From NCBI RefSeq assembly GCF_001685025.1, contig NZ_MAYU01000022.1, forward strand, positions 434,001 through 498,000: DNA of 64,000 nt. The letters run 5' to 3'. The position numbers and the translations under genes are program-made. Source of the DNA: Bacillus sp. FJAT-27225. GTDB taxonomy: Bacteria; Bacillota; Bacilli; Bacillales; Cytobacillaceae. Under the pieces are notes generated by a model. That model searched no databases and was not told where the DNA came from. It worked only from the letters and a program-made list of their open reading frames with translations. This document shows positions 53,178-60,267 of the stretch, one piece after another (positions within the stretch are counted from its first letter, which is position 1; every line of letters starts with the position of its first letter).

Positions 53178-53237
53178 ATACAATCCTCCTTTTTGAATGA
53201 TAGAATACTCTAAGCAATGGGAATCTAAACAATAATT

Positions 53238-53360
53238 CTAAAAGTTTATTTTTCTCCCCTTATCCTCACCTCCCTCAGAGTTAATATCACCAACTACCAC
53301 ACCAATTACGAACATGAGTAGTCCGAATAATATAAAGGCCATTATAATCCGTGGTTCCAT
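53238..53360 (-). CDS. 40-residue membrane peptide
   Basis: ATG 53360 follows GAAGGGAGA. MEPRIIMAFILFGLLMFVIG leads a single helix, then a charged tail (GGEDKGRKINF). An operator-like site ends 16 bases upstream. Unknown role. Confidence 0.6.
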   Translation of the reverse strand: MEPRIIMAFILFGLLMFVIGVVVGDINSEGGEDKGRKINF

Positions 53361-53375
53361 AAAATCTCCCTTCAA

Positions 53376-53389
53376 CTACGACCTCGTAA
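53376..53389 (+). promoter_or_regulatory. Dispersed phage operator, copy 5
   Basis: CTACGACCTCGTAA followed by TTTTTT, between the 53394 stop and the 53360 start. Confidence 0.65.
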
Positions 53390-53393
53390 TTTT

Positions 53394-53633
53394 TTAATCT
53401 AAAAAAAAGAATCTTTCAAATGGTTCCCCGAACGCTTTAAGTACCCCTGCAATAAATGACTGACCAGGCGCGTTATAGCTTGGATGGTCAGCTGGCAATG
53501 CAGCTCTCCACAATTGAGAAGTCGAAACTCCAATTGCTTCAGCTATTTCTGCCCTTGTTTCAAGATTACGATCAATTGCCGCTTTTCTAAGTTCAATCAT
53601 GTTAAGTCTAATAGCGGCCTTTTTAGCTTCCAT
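53394..53633 (-). CDS. Cro-like helix-turn-helix protein
   Basis: 79 residues. LETRAEIAEAIGVSTSQLWRAAL is a helix-turn-helix. The gene is the first leftward one and divergent from the XRE repressor at 53879, the Cro position in a lysis-lysogeny switch. The tail ends ERFFFLD. GTGGGGTGAAAGT precedes the ATG. Confidence 0.75.
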   Translation of the reverse strand: MEAKKAAIRLNMIELRKAAIDRNLETRAEIAEAIGVSTSQLWRAALPADHPSYNAPGQSFIAGVLKAFGEPFERFFFLD

Positions 53634-53649
53634 ACTTTCACCCCACTTC

Positions 53650-53663
53650 CTACGACCTCGTAA
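53650..53663 (+). promoter_or_regulatory. Dispersed phage operator, copy 6 (early leftward promoter)
   Basis: CTACGACCTCGTAA, 17 bases upstream of the Cro-like start and just downstream of its predicted transcription start. A protein bound here would block elongation. Confidence 0.65.
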
Positions 53664-53677
53664 TTGCTTGCAAGAAC

Positions 53678-53706
53678 AATATATAACATAAATTGCATAT
53701 ATGCAA
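53678..53706 (-). promoter_or_regulatory. Early leftward promoter with palindrome
   Basis: On the minus strand TTGCAT (53701-53706) and TATATT (53678-53683) are 17 bases apart. The -35 lies in a perfect palindrome TTGCATATATGCAA (53693-53706), and a related TTGC-TT-GCAA is at 53664-53673. Likely repressor binding site. Confidence 0.6.
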
Positions 53707-53789
53707 TAAAATATTTACATTTTTATATATTTTTTCCCAATTATGAATCTTTTTGGCTCGTTTATGCGTAATTTGGCAGACACCTTCCA

Positions 53790-53803
53790 TTGCGTGCTCG
53801 TAA
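53790..53803 (+). promoter_or_regulatory. Degenerate operator overlapping the repressor promoter
   Basis: TTGCGTGCTCGTAA followed by TTTTTT. TTGCGT can serve as -35 for a rightward promoter (ATATAT 17 bases later) leading to the repressor gene at 53879, suggesting autoregulation. Confidence 0.4.
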
Positions 53804-53878
53804 TTTTTTGTGATATATTTTCATTATGTAAAGACAAGCTGTAAAAAATAATTTACCAAATAAAGGGGTAAACAAATT

Positions 53879-54397
53879 ATGAATGTAAAAACCAGTTTTG
53901 GGAGTTTCATTAAACACCATAGACTTGCTAGTGGTTTTAAGAAACAAGCGGACCTTGCCAGGGTAACTGGAATAACAACAGCAACTATGTCCAGGATTGA
54001 AAATGAAATACATCGACCAGATTTAGATACAGTTAAAAGATTAGCGAAGCATTTAAACTCTACTTCTTACGTTGAATTAATGGTTGCATGCGGTTATTGG
54101 GATAAGGAAGAATTGCTAGATCTAGATGTAAGTTTGGTAACAGGACTCGATGTATCTGATATTTCTCCTAGTGAGGTTATAGAGAAAATTAGCAAAGATA
54201 TTAAGAAGAAGCAATATGAGGATAAAAAAAATACTCCACAAAATGAAGTGGAGTTTTTAAACAGTTTAGACCTGACAGATCAGGAACTTAAAGAGAAATT
54301 CGATTTAAAAATTGATGGTCAAACTTTAACTGAACAAGAGACAGCTGGAATTATTGCTTATATTCGTTCTCTTCGCCAGGTTCACAGTAAAGATTAA
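53879..54397 (+). CDS. Phage repressor, XRE family
   Basis: 172 residues. N-terminal helix-turn-helix (KQADLARVTGITTATMSRIENEIHRPDLDTVKRLAKHL) with a C-terminal helical segment (QELKEKFDLKIDGQTLTEQETAGIIAYIRSLR). No Ser-Lys autoprotease motif is visible, so induction would not be by LexA-like cleavage. Divergent from the Cro-like gene. AAAGGGG precedes ATG 53879. Confidence 0.8.
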   Translation: MNVKTSFGSFIKHHRLASGFKKQADLARVTGITTATMSRIENEIHRPDLDTVKRLAKHLNSTSYVELMVACGYWDKEELLDLDVSLVTGLDVSDISPSEVIEKISKDIKKKQYEDKKNTPQNEVEFLNSLDLTDQELKEKFDLKIDGQTLTEQETAGIIAYIRSLRQVHSKD

Positions 54398-54568
54398 CTA
54401 ACACTAATTTTAGATTTGCAATATCAATCTCGAGCAGTTCGGCCAACTTTTCTAAGTTCACGGGTTTCTTCGCTGCCAAAATTAACAATCCTTTCTTCCG
54501 TGTCATTTTATCTATTTTTTTACACGTTTTGTGACATCGATTTTATATGTCGACCCCTGACTCTATAA

Positions 54569-54886
54569 TTGGGAGGGGAGGGGGCGGTTACCATATTAAG
54601 GAGACTCGGAGAACTAAGAGATAAGCACAAACTTACACAAGAAGAAATTGCAGATATACTTGGGGTTGCCAGAACTACATATGCCATGTATGAACAGGGC
54701 CACCGCGAAATGGATAATCAATCACTTATTAAGCTAGCAGATTATTATAAAGTATCAACAGATTATATTTTTGGAAGAACTGACAATCCTCTTTTTGTTG
54801 AAAGCCTAACCCAAGATGAAATCATTTTTATTACTCAAACACTAGAACTGTATAGAAACCTTAAAGCCCAATGGAAGCACTTGTAA
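54569..54886 (+). CDS. XRE-family regulator
   Basis: About 100 residues. LRRLGELRDKHKLTQEEIADILGVARTTYAMYEQGHREMDNQSLIKLADYYKVSTDYIFGRTD is a complete Cro/CI-type helix-turn-helix. The start is unsettled: TTG 54569 lacks a ribosome site, while GGAGGGGGCGG would suit initiation near an ATA at about 54590. A second regulator of the lysogeny region. Confidence 0.75.
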   Translation: MGGEGAVTILRRLGELRDKHKLTQEEIADILGVARTTYAMYEQGHREMDNQSLIKLADYYKVSTDYIFGRTDNPLFVESLTQDEIIFITQTLELYRNLKAQWKHL

Positions 54887-54900
54887 AAGTGCTTTTTTTG
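54875..54900 (+). terminator. Terminator overlapping the XRE gene end
   Basis: AAGCACTT pairs with AAGTGCTT around GTAA, followed by TTTTTG. It includes the stop codon. Confidence 0.85.
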
Positions 54901-55070
54901 TGCGGTTAATGTCATTATATGCGAACAACCGTTCGTATTCAAGTATTATATTTGTTTAATTTTGTAGAAATTGTTACTTATTTTCCAGTCTCCTTGCTAT
55001 ATTGTACTTCGGTTCTTAGGTTTTTTTGTCCTTATTTGTATTTTTTCACTAATCCTTCACAATCTGGATA

Positions 55071-55724
55071 TTAACTACTTTTTATTTTAAGTTTTACTTG
55101 CTCTACTTTTGGTACAATCTTTTTCGGTTCTTCCGGTCTCTTTAAGCTGTTTACAAAGCTGGTAAATGATTCAGCCTGGAACACCTTGAATGGATATTCT
55201 CCATCGATTGCATACCGTTGATCACTTAGTATCAGGACATGAGGGAATGGATCTTTGGCAATTATTCCAGTTTCATATAAGGCTACATACCTCTCGAGCT
55301 TTTCAATCATTTGTTTTTCACTGTAGACGGTCCTTTGCACTTCCACAAAAAAACTTGTATTCCTGTACTGGCAAAATATATCCGGCTCCGCACAATCCCC
55401 TTTCTTTCCGTACTTAGGCTCGACCATGAATGTCCCCAGGTCGCCCAACTGCTTTAATTCTTTGTAAACATTCAGGATGGAAAGGAAATGATTGATTTTT
55501 TGGCTATCCTTTTTAATCTGTACTTCTGGCCCAAAGTAAAGGAAAGGAACATATGCCTGGCTTCGCTGAATCTGCCCATCCCGGAACAAGCGAAGCAAAA
55601 CATTATTGGCAGCATACTTGGGATTTTTCTTCCCTTGGAAGTGCAGTTCCGCGATACTATCCCGATCCATCACCCTGAACTTATTCAGGTCCTTAATAAT
55701 CGCTTTATCCCTTGCAGTCAACAT
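55071..55724 (-). CDS. Replication-relaxation family protein
   Basis: 217 residues. Winged helix (RDKAIIKDLNKFRVMDRDSIAELHF) followed by a nuclease-like domain (EPDIFCQYRNTSFFVEVQRT with Glu/Asp and QR) as in the replication-relaxation family, which is common on Bacillus plasmids and mobile elements. The start overlaps the stop of the FtsK-like gene. Probably acts at an origin. Confidence 0.8.
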   Translation of the reverse strand: MLTARDKAIIKDLNKFRVMDRDSIAELHFQGKKNPKYAANNVLLRLFRDGQIQRSQAYVPFLYFGPEVQIKKDSQKINHFLSILNVYKELKQLGDLGTFMVEPKYGKKGDCAEPDIFCQYRNTSFFVEVQRTVYSEKQMIEKLERYVALYETGIIAKDPFPHVLILSDQRYAIDGEYPFKVFQAESFTSFVNSLKRPEEPKKIVPKVEQVKLKIKSS

Positions 55725-56878
55725 CAGCCAAACACATCCTCTTCGGTTAATTGTTTTGGTTCATCTGGCTTAACTTCTTTCACTTTATAACCTCTTGCGA
55801 ACATATCTTTCCAATCTCGAACACGATAGTTCATCAGTATTTTTTCGGCCTCGTCCTCCGTTAGGTATGGAGCCTGCAGCTCTGTTAGCTCATCTCGTTT
55901 AATCAGGAATCGGCCCGGGGTTTCTTTGCTAATCTTCTCACTTCCTTGAGTCCCAATAATTTTAGAGTTGGTAATATCCGTGGTACGAAAGCCCATTCTC
56001 ACAGTTAGCAATCCACGTATTTTTGTATCTAAAATGTCATGAGAAGGTCGTTGTAATGAGAGTATGCAATAAATCCCCAGGGCCCTACCCAGCGCCACAA
56101 TCTGAACCAATTGTTTTTTCATGTCCTTGTCATCCATAATCATGACGATTTCATCAATGCAGAGCAGGATGAACGGCTGTTTTTCGCTTTCTGGTAGTTT
56201 AGTAATATGAGTGACGTTGAATTTATTTAACAGCTCTCCTCGCCGCTCCAGTTCCTTGTGAATGTATTCCAACATCCTGGCCATATCATCCGGATAAACA
56301 CAAACGCTTTTTACGTGCTTCACCCTCTTGAACAGGAAGAATTCACTCATTTTCAAATCACCCAAATATATGTGCAATTCTTCTGGTGATTTAACCTGAA
56401 TAAGGGTTGTGATTATCTGTCTTACTTGAGTACTTTTGCCGGCTCCTGGCTCTCCAGAGACAAGGCAATTAGGCTCCGTTACCGCATTGTAGACCATCCA
56501 CTCGCCTGCGCTGTTTTTACCACACACAATAGGCATTTCTAGCCCTTCAAGCGAGGAGGTAATGTCTTTGTACTTGTAAATCAATTCCTTCGGCAAACTG
56601 TCATTATTGATGGTTAAAACATATTTCTTAAATTCACCATCTACCGTGATGTTCTTGCCAAAGACTTGCTGAAAAACATAAAGGTTCTTAGTTAGGGTTT
56701 TAGGATCTAATCCAGTAGGAAGGGTAAAAACATATTCAGTGGAGTGTTCAGTGGTTCGAATAGAGTGGATTTTGGGGTATATCTTGCGCTCGTCGCTTCC
56801 TACAGTTAGATGAATACCTCCGGCCCTGAATGCTTTAATCAGCCGCTTACGAGCCATTAAATCGCTCCAGAAGCTCAT
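55724..56878 (-). CDS. FtsK/SpoIIIE-type DNA translocase
   Basis: 384 residues. Walker A GEPGAGKSTQVRQI, Walker B FILLCIDEIVMIM, and LGRALGIYCILSLQRPSHDIL are FtsK-like. No membrane helices; the small membrane protein encoded just upstream may anchor it. Such coupling-type ATPases usually belong to conjugative or plasmid-like modules (as YdcQ in ICEBs1). ATG 56878 follows CAGGTGG. Confidence 0.88.
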   Translation of the reverse strand: MSFWSDLMARKRLIKAFRAGGIHLTVGSDERKIYPKIHSIRTTEHSTEYVFTLPTGLDPKTLTKNLYVFQQVFGKNITVDGEFKKYVLTINNDSLPKELIYKYKDITSSLEGLEMPIVCGKNSAGEWMVYNAVTEPNCLVSGEPGAGKSTQVRQIITTLIQVKSPEELHIYLGDLKMSEFFLFKRVKHVKSVCVYPDDMARMLEYIHKELERRGELLNKFNVTHITKLPESEKQPFILLCIDEIVMIMDDKDMKKQLVQIVALGRALGIYCILSLQRPSHDILDTKIRGLLTVRMGFRTTDITNSKIIGTQGSEKISKETPGRFLIKRDELTELQAPYLTEDEAEKILMNYRVRDWKDMFARGYKVKEVKPDEPKQLTEEDVFG

Positions 56879-57066
56879 GGCAGCCACCTGAGTGTTATTG
56901 GGTTCATCTCAAGGAAATACACCCCACAGGCGAGCCCAGCAAGTGGCACTAAGAACTTAACCGCTGTTCCTAGCCAATGATAACCTAATGAATCTGCCAA
57001 ACTATCAGTCATTGCAACTACCAGTACCCCTCCAGCAGCTAATAAAATCCCGGGGCCAAATAACAT
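56875..57066 (-). CDS. Small membrane protein preceding the FtsK-like gene
   Basis: 63 residues, two hydrophobic helices (FGPGILLAAGGVLVVAM; FLVPLAGLACGVYFL). GGAGG before ATG. Overlaps the FtsK-like start by four bases (ATGA), so the two are coupled. Confidence 0.7.
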   Translation of the reverse strand: MLFGPGILLAAGGVLVVAMTDSLADSLGYHWLGTAVKFLVPLAGLACGVYFLEMNPITLRWLP

Positions 57067-57442
57067 ATTGATAACCTCCTAGTTTCATATTTGTCTAATT
57101 ATTTGAAAATTCGCGGACCCCCTCGCGCTCCCCCTTCAGGACGTTCCGCTTCGCTCCACTATTAACAGATTTTGTTTTTGTTGATATGGCAGGCTTTCTC
57201 CTTGTACAAGTGTACCTTTAATAACCAGATGAAAATGATTTTAAAAACACTTCCGTAACAGATACCCTCCTTCCGGAACTTATTTGCTACCGTTTTGCAA
57301 CTGTGTGGCTTTCGTGTTATTAGCCTATGCCCAGTTAGCAAGGGAATTGCCTGTCCTTCACAAAATGGCTGTGAAAAATTTACTCAACCATTTGTGACAG
57401 GAATCATATTATGAATGTCGAATGGATATAGTGGTGATGTAG
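57067..57442. other. Non-coding region with GC-rich block
   Basis: No gene is seen here. 57111-57160 is an unusually GC-rich block with C runs and inverted segments (GGACCCCCTCGCGCTCCCCC..., GGACGTTCC) in an AT-rich surround, between the leftward FtsK-like operon and the rightward group. It could contain promoters or an origin for the relaxation/FtsK module; this is not proven. Confidence 0.4.
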
Positions 57443-57649
57443 ATGTTGAGGAGTAACTTTAAAAAGGTTATTGATGAATCTCCATACAAGCCGGCCGCAA
57501 TCCGGGATTATATGGGAGTGCATAGAAACACTTTTTCTAACTGGATGACAGGAAAACATATTCCATCAGTGGAGGATCTGTTTAAAATTGCTCGTTTTAT
57601 TGGGAGAAAAGTAGATGATTTTTATGAATGGGAGGAGGAAAACGAATGA
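57443..57649 (+). CDS. Short XRE-type regulator
   Basis: 68 residues: PAAIRDYMGVHRNTFSNWMTGKHIPSVEDLFKIARFI is a full helix-turn-helix. GTGGTGAT precedes ATG 57443. First of a rightward trio; its stop overlaps the next start. Confidence 0.75.
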   Translation: MLRSNFKKVIDESPYKPAAIRDYMGVHRNTFSNWMTGKHIPSVEDLFKIARFIGRKVDDFYEWEEENE

Positions 57650-57957
57650 GGAAAGTTCTTTTAATTGGTTTCCTGGCAATAGTTTTATCTGGCTGCGGTG
57701 GTGATGAGGAGGCCGTGGCTACAATCAGTGTGGACGAATACAACCAAATTGAAGAAGGAATGACTTATGATGAGGTAAAGGAGATTGTTGGCGGTAAATC
57801 AGAGGAGGAGAAAAAGTCAGATGATTATACCGGGCACATATTTGATGGAGAGGGAGGGAAAGTAAAATCCTCTAAGGTGGTACTTGGTTTTGATGAAAAT
57901 GGTTTATTAATTGATAAAACAGAAATTGGCCTCGTGACAGAAATATCTAGCCAGTAA
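57646..57957 (+). CDS. Phage-borne lipoprotein
   Basis: 103 residues. Signal peptide with lipobox LSGC (MRKVLLIGFLAIVLSGC), then ISVDEYNQIEEGMTYDEVKEIVGG, a BamE/SmpA-like fold. Anchored outside the membrane. A lysogenic conversion or superinfection role is possible but not shown. GGAGGAGG upstream. Confidence 0.75.
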   Translation: MRKVLLIGFLAIVLSGCGGDEEAVATISVDEYNQIEEGMTYDEVKEIVGGKSEEEKKSDDYTGHIFDGEGGKVKSSKVVLGFDENGLLIDKTEIGLVTEISSQ

Positions 57958-57974
57958 GGAAATGAGTTTTTAAA

Positions 57975-58211
57975 ATGTACGTAACAATTAAAATTAATTA
58001 TCGTTCCACTTATAATAATCTTACCCAAGTAGGATCCTTCCCACTCCGTGGCAAAAAGCCAGAGCAAATTGCTTATGGATGGTGGAAACAGATAAAGTCG
58101 AATACTTATAATCCACACCTAATAAACGTAACAGTTGACGGGGTGGACATTACTCAGGATGTAAAGGGATTAGAAAAGGCATCTTTACCGCCAGATAACT
58201 TGCCCTTTTAA
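57975..58211 (+). CDS. Hypothetical phage protein
   Basis: 78 residues, MYVTIKINYRSTYNNL..., no known domain. Its ribosome site (GGAAATGAG) is weak and distant. Last of the rightward group before a terminator. Confidence 0.5.
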   Translation: MYVTIKINYRSTYNNLTQVGSFPLRGKKPEQIAYGWWKQIKSNTYNPHLINVTVDGVDITQDVKGLEKASLPPDNLPF

Positions 58212-58214
58212 AGG

Positions 58215-58247
58215 CAAAAAGCCCCTCTCCCAATAAGGAAAGGGGCT
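58215..58247. terminator. Terminator between the lipoprotein group and amidase
   Basis: AGCCCCT.TCC pairs with GGA.AGGGGCT; TTTTTGCC follows on the minus strand. It serves the leftward lysis operon best. Confidence 0.75.
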
Positions 58248-58253
58248 CTTACA

Positions 58254-58988
58254 TTACTTTTCGTATACATCAATAAAGGACTCAAATCCCGCATTTTTCA
58301 AAACTTTAACCTGTCTTTCTGCGTTTTCTCTATCGCCGAATGAGCCAGTCACTACTCGGTAAAACACGTTATCTTTTTTAGTAGATGCTGGTGTCTGTGC
58401 AACAGGTTTTACGGTTGTCTTTTTCTTCAGGCCGTATTGATCAACAAGAGCTTTTACAATTGCTCCTGCAATTTTTTTCTGGCCTTCAACAGATCTGACA
58501 AAAGCTGTGTTTTCTTTATGTGTCATGAAGCCCAGCTCGGGAAGCACTGCGGTCATCTTCGTATATTTTACCATCGCCCAATCCTCAAACTTAACGCCTC
58601 GGTCTTTAAATCCTGTAGCAGCCAATAGGTTCTTTTGCATCTTCCCTGCAAGGGCTAAAGCTTCTTTAGGCTTTGATTTGGCCACAAACACCTCAACACC
58701 GTTCCCTGTGGTCCACGTCTTGCCGTCACCGTGGGCATTCAAGTGGTAGTCAATGTGAACGTGAGCACCCCAATTATTAATTGCTGTATAGCGTTCTTTC
58801 AGTGGAATATCCCGCATACCAGTCGGATCATCAAACCGCTTTTGCTCGACTCCCTCATATAAGGTAAGCTCCGCCATGACTAACCGGCATATCGGGTCGG
58901 TTTGCTCCCATTCTTTTTTACCATCAGGAGACTGCTTACCTGGAGTTACTTTTGCATGGCCACATGCATGAGATATTTTTAATGGCAT
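58254..58988 (-). CDS. N-acetylmuramoyl-L-alanine amidase with SPOR domain (endolysin)
   Basis: 244 residues. Amidase_3 fold: KISHACGHAKVTPG, zinc ligands along the GAHVHIDYHLNAHGDG loop and the ELGFMTHKENTAFVRS end, and a C-terminal SPOR-like repeat (FYRVVTGSFGDRENAERQVKVL). Cleaves peptidoglycan at host lysis. ATG 58988 with AAAGGAG. Confidence 0.9.
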   Translation of the reverse strand: MPLKISHACGHAKVTPGKQSPDGKKEWEQTDPICRLVMAELTLYEGVEQKRFDDPTGMRDIPLKERYTAINNWGAHVHIDYHLNAHGDGKTWTTGNGVEVFVAKSKPKEALALAGKMQKNLLAATGFKDRGVKFEDWAMVKYTKMTAVLPELGFMTHKENTAFVRSVEGQKKIAGAIVKALVDQYGLKKKTTVKPVAQTPASTKKDNVFYRVVTGSFGDRENAERQVKVLKNAGFESFIDVYEK

Positions 58989-59036
58989 GATTCCCACTCC
59001 TTTCAAAATAAAAAATAGCCAGGCACTTAGCCTCGC

Positions 59037-59327
59037 TTACAAGTAGTTCTTATCGTTTTTAGGTTCAAGATATCTCATTGCCTGCCGGCTATCACCAAGA
59101 CCCGCTGTGGTGGGATCAGGCACGATATTGATTGCATTAATAATCGTTAGCACTACCAGGAACGGGTTGGAGATGAAATTTATTAATAACTCGCCAACGA
59201 TTGGCCATGATGTAATATCATCCACTTTAATGCCCATATAAGCTAATACCGGGATTAAAAGGGATGCAATAAACCTAATGATAAATTGCAGGTTTTTTCG
59301 ACTAAAACGTACTTTCCAGTTAATCAT
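59037..59327 (-). CDS. Holin, phi LC3 type
   Basis: 96 residues. INWKVRFSRKNLQFIIRFIASLLIPVLAY and a second helix ISNPFLVVLTIINAINIV, then DPTTAGLGDSRQAMRYLEP, the phi-LC3 holin signature. Makes the membrane lesion that lets the amidase out. ATG 59327 after GGAGGAT. Confidence 0.9.
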   Translation of the reverse strand: MINWKVRFSRKNLQFIIRFIASLLIPVLAYMGIKVDDITSWPIVGELLINFISNPFLVVLTIINAINIVPDPTTAGLGDSRQAMRYLEPKNDKNYL

Positions 59328-59331
59328 CCCA

Positions 59332-59727
59332 TTATCCTCCAAACCATTTTAGTATTTCATCCCATAGAGAAATGATTAAAGTTAAAACCCCTACAATTCC
59401 AGAGCCCCCAATTAAACCTAAAAAGAGATCCTTCCTGGTGGTAATTTTGGTTTTAACGATTTCCCCTTCCTGGGTAGCTCTGATTTTGTTCATTTCTCCT
59501 TCTTCTACCGTTTTTATTTTTTTGATTTCTAATGTATGCTCCAGGAGCTTGGTAGTAAGTTCTTTCTGTGAACTAAATTCTTTCAAAACCGTATTTTCCA
59601 TTTGCACTTGACCGTGTTTTATTTGTGCATTCTCTTCCCTGACTTTGCCCAGGTCTTCAATGACTTTACCGTAATTTTGCTCTAATTGTGTGATCCTATT
59701 TTCGTGATTTTCTATTCTGTCTGGCAC
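59332..59727 (-). CDS. XhlA-like holin-associated protein
   Basis: 131 residues. A long coiled coil (about 5-95) precedes one C-terminal membrane helix (LIGGSGIVGVLTLIISLW). This suits haemolysin XhlA-type proteins, which help holin action. Start at GTG 59727 or ATG 59733; GGAGG spacing favours 59727. Confidence 0.75.
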   Translation of the reverse strand: MPDRIENHENRITQLEQNYGKVIEDLGKVREENAQIKHGQVQMENTVLKEFSSQKELTTKLLEHTLEIKKIKTVEEGEMNKIRATQEGEIVKTKITTRKDLFLGLIGGSGIVGVLTLIISLWDEILKWFGG

Positions 59728-59774
59728 AGTCATCTCCTCCAATGTTCACCACCCCCTGAAACTCTCTCTAAATG

Positions 59775-59903
59775 TCACTCTGCTAAATGGCCTAACCCTT
59801 CATCCTCTAAAATTTGTTTAACCTGTGGTTTAAGCATTTCCGGTACATCGCTATAACTCTTCAAACCTCGCATAATATAGGTTGCATACAAAAGCGCCAA
59901 CAT
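59775..59903 (-). CDS. XkdX-like small tail-region protein
   Basis: 42 residues: MLALLYATYIMRGLKSYSDVP, then VKQILEDEGLGHLAE. Strong GGAGGAGGGATG upstream. XkdX-type peptides of this size occur between tail-fibre and lysis genes in Bacillus phages. Confidence 0.65.
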   Translation of the reverse strand: MLALLYATYIMRGLKSYSDVPEMLKPQVKQILEDEGLGHLAE

Positions 59904-59905
59904 CG

Positions 59906-60253
59906 TCACATCCCTCCTCCTAAAATTATTTCCGCTAGTTCCATGATTGCAAAAGCGTTCATCTGGTTTTCTTTCTCAGCTAATTCCAAGCGAGATTTAA
60001 GTTCCTTATTTTCCTCGGCTAGACTCTCCAAGGTAGTTGGCGGCAGGGGTGGTTCCGTGTCTTCCGGTTCTTTCGGTGAATACACTAGGTCGCCATCTAT
60101 CACCTGGTAATTGCCAATGTCTTTGAAAGTTTTACCGTCCACCTCAAAAAAATAATCGTATTCCTTATCTGGTGGCAATACGAACTCTACAAATCCTCCG
60201 TAAGTTTCGATGATATTCCCTTCAGCGTCAGTGTTTAGCCATATCTTATACAC
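59906..60253 (-). CDS. Phage tail-associated protein, XkdW-like
   Basis: 115 residues. Beta-rich first half (YKIWLNTDAEGNIIETYGG, FFEVDGKTFKDIGNYQVIDGDLVY), then a Pro-rich linker and a coiled-coil end. Position between tail spike and XkdX-like gene suggests a tail-tip accessory. Function unproven. Confidence 0.6.
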   Translation of the reverse strand: MYKIWLNTDAEGNIIETYGGFVEFVLPPDKEYDYFFEVDGKTFKDIGNYQVIDGDLVYSPKEPEDTEPPLPPTTLESLAEENKELKSRLELAEKENQMNAFAIMELAEIILGGGM

Positions 60254-60267
60254 GGTCCTCCCTCCTT

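Noticed and set aside
54351-54506. 51-codon minus-strand frame (MTRKKGLLIL...) behind the repressor
   Set aside because: Helix-like sequence but no ribosome site, and it overlaps the repressor end antisense; not strong enough to list.
55488-55790. 100-codon plus-strand frame
   Set aside because: Antisense to the replication-relaxation gene; no start signals.
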